7,365 nt of DNA. Source: Microcaldota archaeon. GTDB lineage: Archaea; Micrarchaeota; Micrarchaeia; Norongarragalinales; Norongarragalinaceae. The stretch lies in assembly GCA_016214445.1 (NCBI GenBank), contig JACROM010000027.1, forward strand, positions 1 to 7,365, written 5' to 3'. Every line of letters begins with the position of its first letter. Positions within the stretch are counted from its first letter, which is position 1. Below, one piece after another: positions 6,090-7,365 of the stretch. Under the pieces are notes generated by a model, which worked only from the letters and a program-made list of their open reading frames with translations, was not told the origin of the DNA and did not search any database. A program made the translations under genes and the position numbers.

Positions 6090-6518
6090 CTACGCTACTC
6101 CTGTTGAACCGAAACCGCCCTGTCCGCGCCTGCTTTCCTTCAGTTCTTCGGTTTCCTGAAAATCAGCCCTTTCCACCTTGTGCATTACGAATTGAGCTAT
6201 CCTGTCGCCTTTCTTTATCTTGAACGCCTGCTTTCCGTGGTTCACCATGATTACCTTGACTTCCCCCCGGTAGTCCGCGTCAATGGTTCCGGTAGTGTTG
6301 AGAAGCGTAACGCCGTGCTTCAACGCCAACCCGCTTCTTGGCCTCACCTGTATCTCGTAGCCTTCCGGTATCTCAAGAAAAAGCCCGGTTCCCACAAGTT
6401 TCACTTCCCCTGGCGCTATTTCCGCCTCCTCGTTTGCGCATACGTCCGCTCCTGACGCGTGCTCGGTCTGGTATTCCGGCATCTTGCCTCCTTTGCTTTT
6501 GACTTTTATGGCCTGCAT
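6090..6518 (-). CDS. dut: dUTP diphosphatase (dUTPase)
   Basis: Trimeric enzyme that hydrolyses dUTP to dUMP and pyrophosphate, keeping uracil out of DNA and feeding dTMP synthesis. All five family motifs are visible in the 142 residues: [10 protein letters not shown] (20-28), II RPRSGLA (59-65), [13 protein letters not shown] (77-86, with the catalytic Asp), IV KGDRIAQ (103-109), and the P-loop-like [11 protein letters not shown] (131-140). Its ATG at 6518 directly follows the vapC stop (TGA-ATG, no gap), with GAGGAG 9 nt upstream inside vapC, so translation is probably coupled. Motif V lies within the right 73-bp repeat, so the 3' end appears to have been supplied by the inserted element; it now ends GSTGVA instead of the presumed original GSTGV. 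Confidence 0.97.
   Translation of the reverse strand: MQAIKVKSKGGKMPEYQTEHASGADVCANEEAEIAPGEVKLVGTGLFLEIPEGYEIQVRPRSGLALKHGVTLLNTTGTIDADYRGEVKVIMVNHGKQAFKIKKGDRIAQFVMHKVERADFQETEELKESRRGQGGFGSTGVA
6097..6169. repeat. 73-bp direct repeat, right copy (candidate attR)
   Basis: Perfect copy of 3924-3996, here forming codons for dUTPase residues 118-141, including motif V. Beyond 6169 the sequence continues as dut; before 6097 it is island sequence that supplies the final Ala codon and the TAG. Confidence 0.95.
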
Positions 6519-6950
6519 TCAGCCCAGCTCCTCGAGGATTTCTTCCGGATGTTTGTATTCTATTTCCTTCACTTTCGCATACTCTTCGTCGAAAGAAACC
6601 AACGTTCTCTGTAATCGGTAAGCCTGTGCCGCATAGTAGGAGTCGAAGAAGGTAAGGCCGTATTTTTTTCTGAAGCGGATGCTTTGGGCGGCGTCAGCTG
6701 GCTTCATTTCAGCTTCGTTTATTCCGTATTCTTTCAGTGTTCCGGTCGTCCAGTCGAAAAATTCTTCTTCCGTTGTCCCGAGCTCTATGATTTTAGACTT
6801 GATCAGCAGGTCTATCTCCTGAAAGCATAGGCTGCTTACTGACAAGTCTAGGGTTTTTTCTATGGCGGCCTTGAATATGGCTTTTGCAGTTTCGTGGTGT
6901 CGCCCGAGAGATGACAGCGAGTAGGTTAGGTCACTTTCCACAAGGTACAA
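6519..6950 (-). CDS. vapC: VapC-like PIN-domain ribonuclease toxin
   Basis: Predicted Mg-dependent RNase toxin paired with the upstream VapB-like antitoxin. I choose the TTG at 6950 (MYLVESDLTYSL, 143 residues). It gives the usual PIN N-terminus, starts 1 nt after the vapB stop, and has GGTG 7 nt upstream (6961-6958), the spacing used elsewhere in the window. A longer frame opens from a TTG at 6977 but overlaps vapB and has no ribosome site. The acidic residues are E5 (most VapC proteins have Asp), E45 in CFQEIDLL, D103 in FFDSYYAAQA and D121 in VSFDEEY. The set is complete if Glu can replace the first Asp. Activity is therefore likely but not certain. Confidence 0.85.
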   Translation of the reverse strand: MYLVESDLTYSLSSLGRHHETAKAIFKAAIEKTLDLSVSSLCFQEIDLLIKSKIIELGTTEEEFFDWTTGTLKEYGINEAEMKPADAAQSIRFRKKYGLTFFDSYYAAQAYRLQRTLVSFDEEYAKVKEIEYKHPEEILEELG

Positions 6951-6951
6951 G

Positions 6952-7185
6952 TCAAAGCACCACTTTGCCTTCTTCAATGTCTTTTTCGAGCTTCCGTCTG
7001 AGTTCCAGGAAGGGTGTTGTTGTTTTTATGAGCCCTGACAGTTCCGCGAACGGTTCTTTTACTGGTTTCAAAACTATTCTGTCTTTCTTCACTTCCAAAG
7101 AGATGAATGCCTCTTCGAATATTTCGGCAGCCTCTTGGGGTAACGTCAGCCTGTGTCTCGAGTCCATTTTCACGTACATCTCCAT
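6952..7185 (-). CDS. vapB: VapB-like antitoxin, AbrB/SpoVT swapped-hairpin DNA-binding protein
   Basis: A 77-residue protein whose N-terminal half (VKMDSRHRLTLPQEAAEIF, then a hydrophobic/charged strand ISLEVKKDRIVLKPV) matches the AbrB/MazE swapped-hairpin fold that binds palindromic promoter DNA as a dimer. The charged C-terminal half (LELRRKLEKDIEEGKVVL) is the expected toxin-neutralising segment. It precedes vapC by 1 nt in the same direction, as in vapBC operons. The start is ATG 7185, or ATG 7179 two codons later. GGAAGG lies 3 nt from the first and 9 nt from the second, so the 75-residue version is slightly favoured. An AT-rich inverted repeat lies 31 bp upstream and is a plausible autoregulatory site. 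Confidence 0.85.
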   Translation of the reverse strand: MEMYVKMDSRHRLTLPQEAAEIFEEAFISLEVKKDRIVLKPVKEPFAELSGLIKTTTPFLELRRKLEKDIEEGKVVL

Positions 7186-7215
7186 CCGCCTTCCTTTTTT
7201 GTTTTTCTGCTTCTG

Positions 7216-7225
7216 TAATTAAAAT
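7216..7225 (-). promoter_or_regulatory. TATA element of the vapB-vapC-dut operon
   Basis: ATTTTAATTA on the minus strand, centred about 35 bp before the vapB ATG, predicting a transcript start near 7195 and a short leader holding the GGAAGG site. It forms one arm of a perfect inverted repeat with 7238-7247. Confidence 0.5.
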
Positions 7226-7237
7226 CTCATCTATCGC

Positions 7238-7247
7238 ATTTTAATTA
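7238..7247 (+). promoter_or_regulatory. TATA element of the right-edge gene
   Basis: The same ATTTTAATTA on the plus strand, centred 26 bp before the ATG at 7269, which predicts a leaderless transcript. Together with 7216-7225 it makes a divergent promoter with a 12-bp spacer, and a VapB dimer could bind across both arms. Confidence 0.5.
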
Positions 7248-7296
7248 TTTGCCTCTGTAAAACGAGTTATGACCACCCATCCTACAGAGGAAATAA
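7245..7296. repeat. Inverted repeat spanning the start of the right-edge gene
   Basis: CCTCTGTA (7252-7259) pairs perfectly with TACAGAGG (7283-7290). After a one-base bulge (7251) the pairing extends by TTATTT (7245-7250) with AAATAA (7291-7296), giving 14-bp arms around a 23-bp centre that contains the ATG. It could be an operator or an RNA stem that hides the start. Confidence 0.5.
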
Positions 7297-7365
7297 CTAA
7301 TGTAGTTTTTAGCTTCTTTGCGGGTTTTAAGCCTTTGTTTTCCGCGGCTGAATACGAGAACCTTG
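7269..7365 (+). CDS. Start of an unidentified gene (partial, cut by window edge)
   Basis: An ATG at 7269 opens a frame that continues through the window edge (32 codons visible, beginning MTTHPTEEITNVVF with a hydrophobic FSFFAGFKPLF stretch). A TATA element is centred 26 bp before the ATG, the spacing expected of a leaderless archaeal transcript, and there is no ribosome site. It is divergent from vapB. I do not recognise the product, and the visible part is too short for a domain call. Confidence 0.5.
   Translation, partial: MTTHPTEEITNVVFSFFAGFKPLFSAAEYENL

Larger units (their letters stand above)
3924..6169. mobile_element. Candidate integrated AbiE island in the 3' end of dut
   Basis: A block flanked by perfect 73-bp direct repeats, one being the functional end of dut and the other an orphan copy. 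This layout is the classic result of integration into the 3' end of a gene by an element that carries a copy of that end, so the gene is restored. The net insertion is 2173 bp: one repeat plus the body at 3997-6096. Inside are a hairpin array and an abiEi-abiEii pair. No integrase, transposase, Cas1-like gene or tRNA is visible, so any mobility would depend on a recombinase elsewhere, or the recombinase has been lost. A non-site-specific duplication is the alternative. Confidence 0.6.

Noticed and set aside
126..7241. Inverted 12-13 bp match between the region at 125-137 and 7229-7241 (ATCTATCGCATT)
   Set aside because: A match of this length is expected about by chance in a window of this size, and the two sites have no shared context.

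Overview
The window is archaeal. The evidence is an aIF5B-type translation factor, an archaeal/eukaryotic ribosomal protein eS6, GAGGTG/AGGTGG ribosome sites at a fixed 7-nt spacing, TATA boxes about 26 bp ahead of start codons, and very tight packing. GTG or TTG starts, 0-15 bp gene spacing and short proteins suit a small-genome (DPANN-like) lineage, but this guess at lineage is inference.

Region 1 (about 1-3394): a minus-strand operon aIF5B > htpX > eS6. Translation initiation and the small ribosomal subunit are linked to a membrane quality-control metalloprotease. A possible partial gene or structured 3' region lies at the left edge (1-140). The operon is divergent from a plus-strand SLOG/LOG-like gene, with two opposed TATA boxes packed into about 36 bp.

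Region 2 (3924-6169): an inserted block of about 2.17 kb, bounded by a perfect 73-bp direct repeat. The right copy is the real 3' end of dut and encodes the catalytic C-terminal motif V. The left copy is an orphan dut tail fused to the end of the LOG gene. The block carries about 530 bp of non-coding DNA with a striking array of perfect hairpins at about 30-bp spacing, followed by a two-gene AbiEi/AbiEii-type (type IV) toxin-antitoxin operon. No recombinase gene is present. The simplest reading is integration of a small defence cargo into the 3' end of dut with the reading frame restored. Before insertion, the LOG gene and dut would have been convergent with overlapping stops.

Region 3 (6090-7365): a minus-strand operon vapB > vapC > dut, with the vapC stop directly abutting the dut ATG. 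It is driven from a short divergent promoter region in which two copies of the same AT-rich TATA element face away from each other. One serves vapB. The other lies 26 bp ahead of a plus-strand open frame that runs off the window. Two toxin-antitoxin systems of different types therefore sit on either side of the dUTPase gene.
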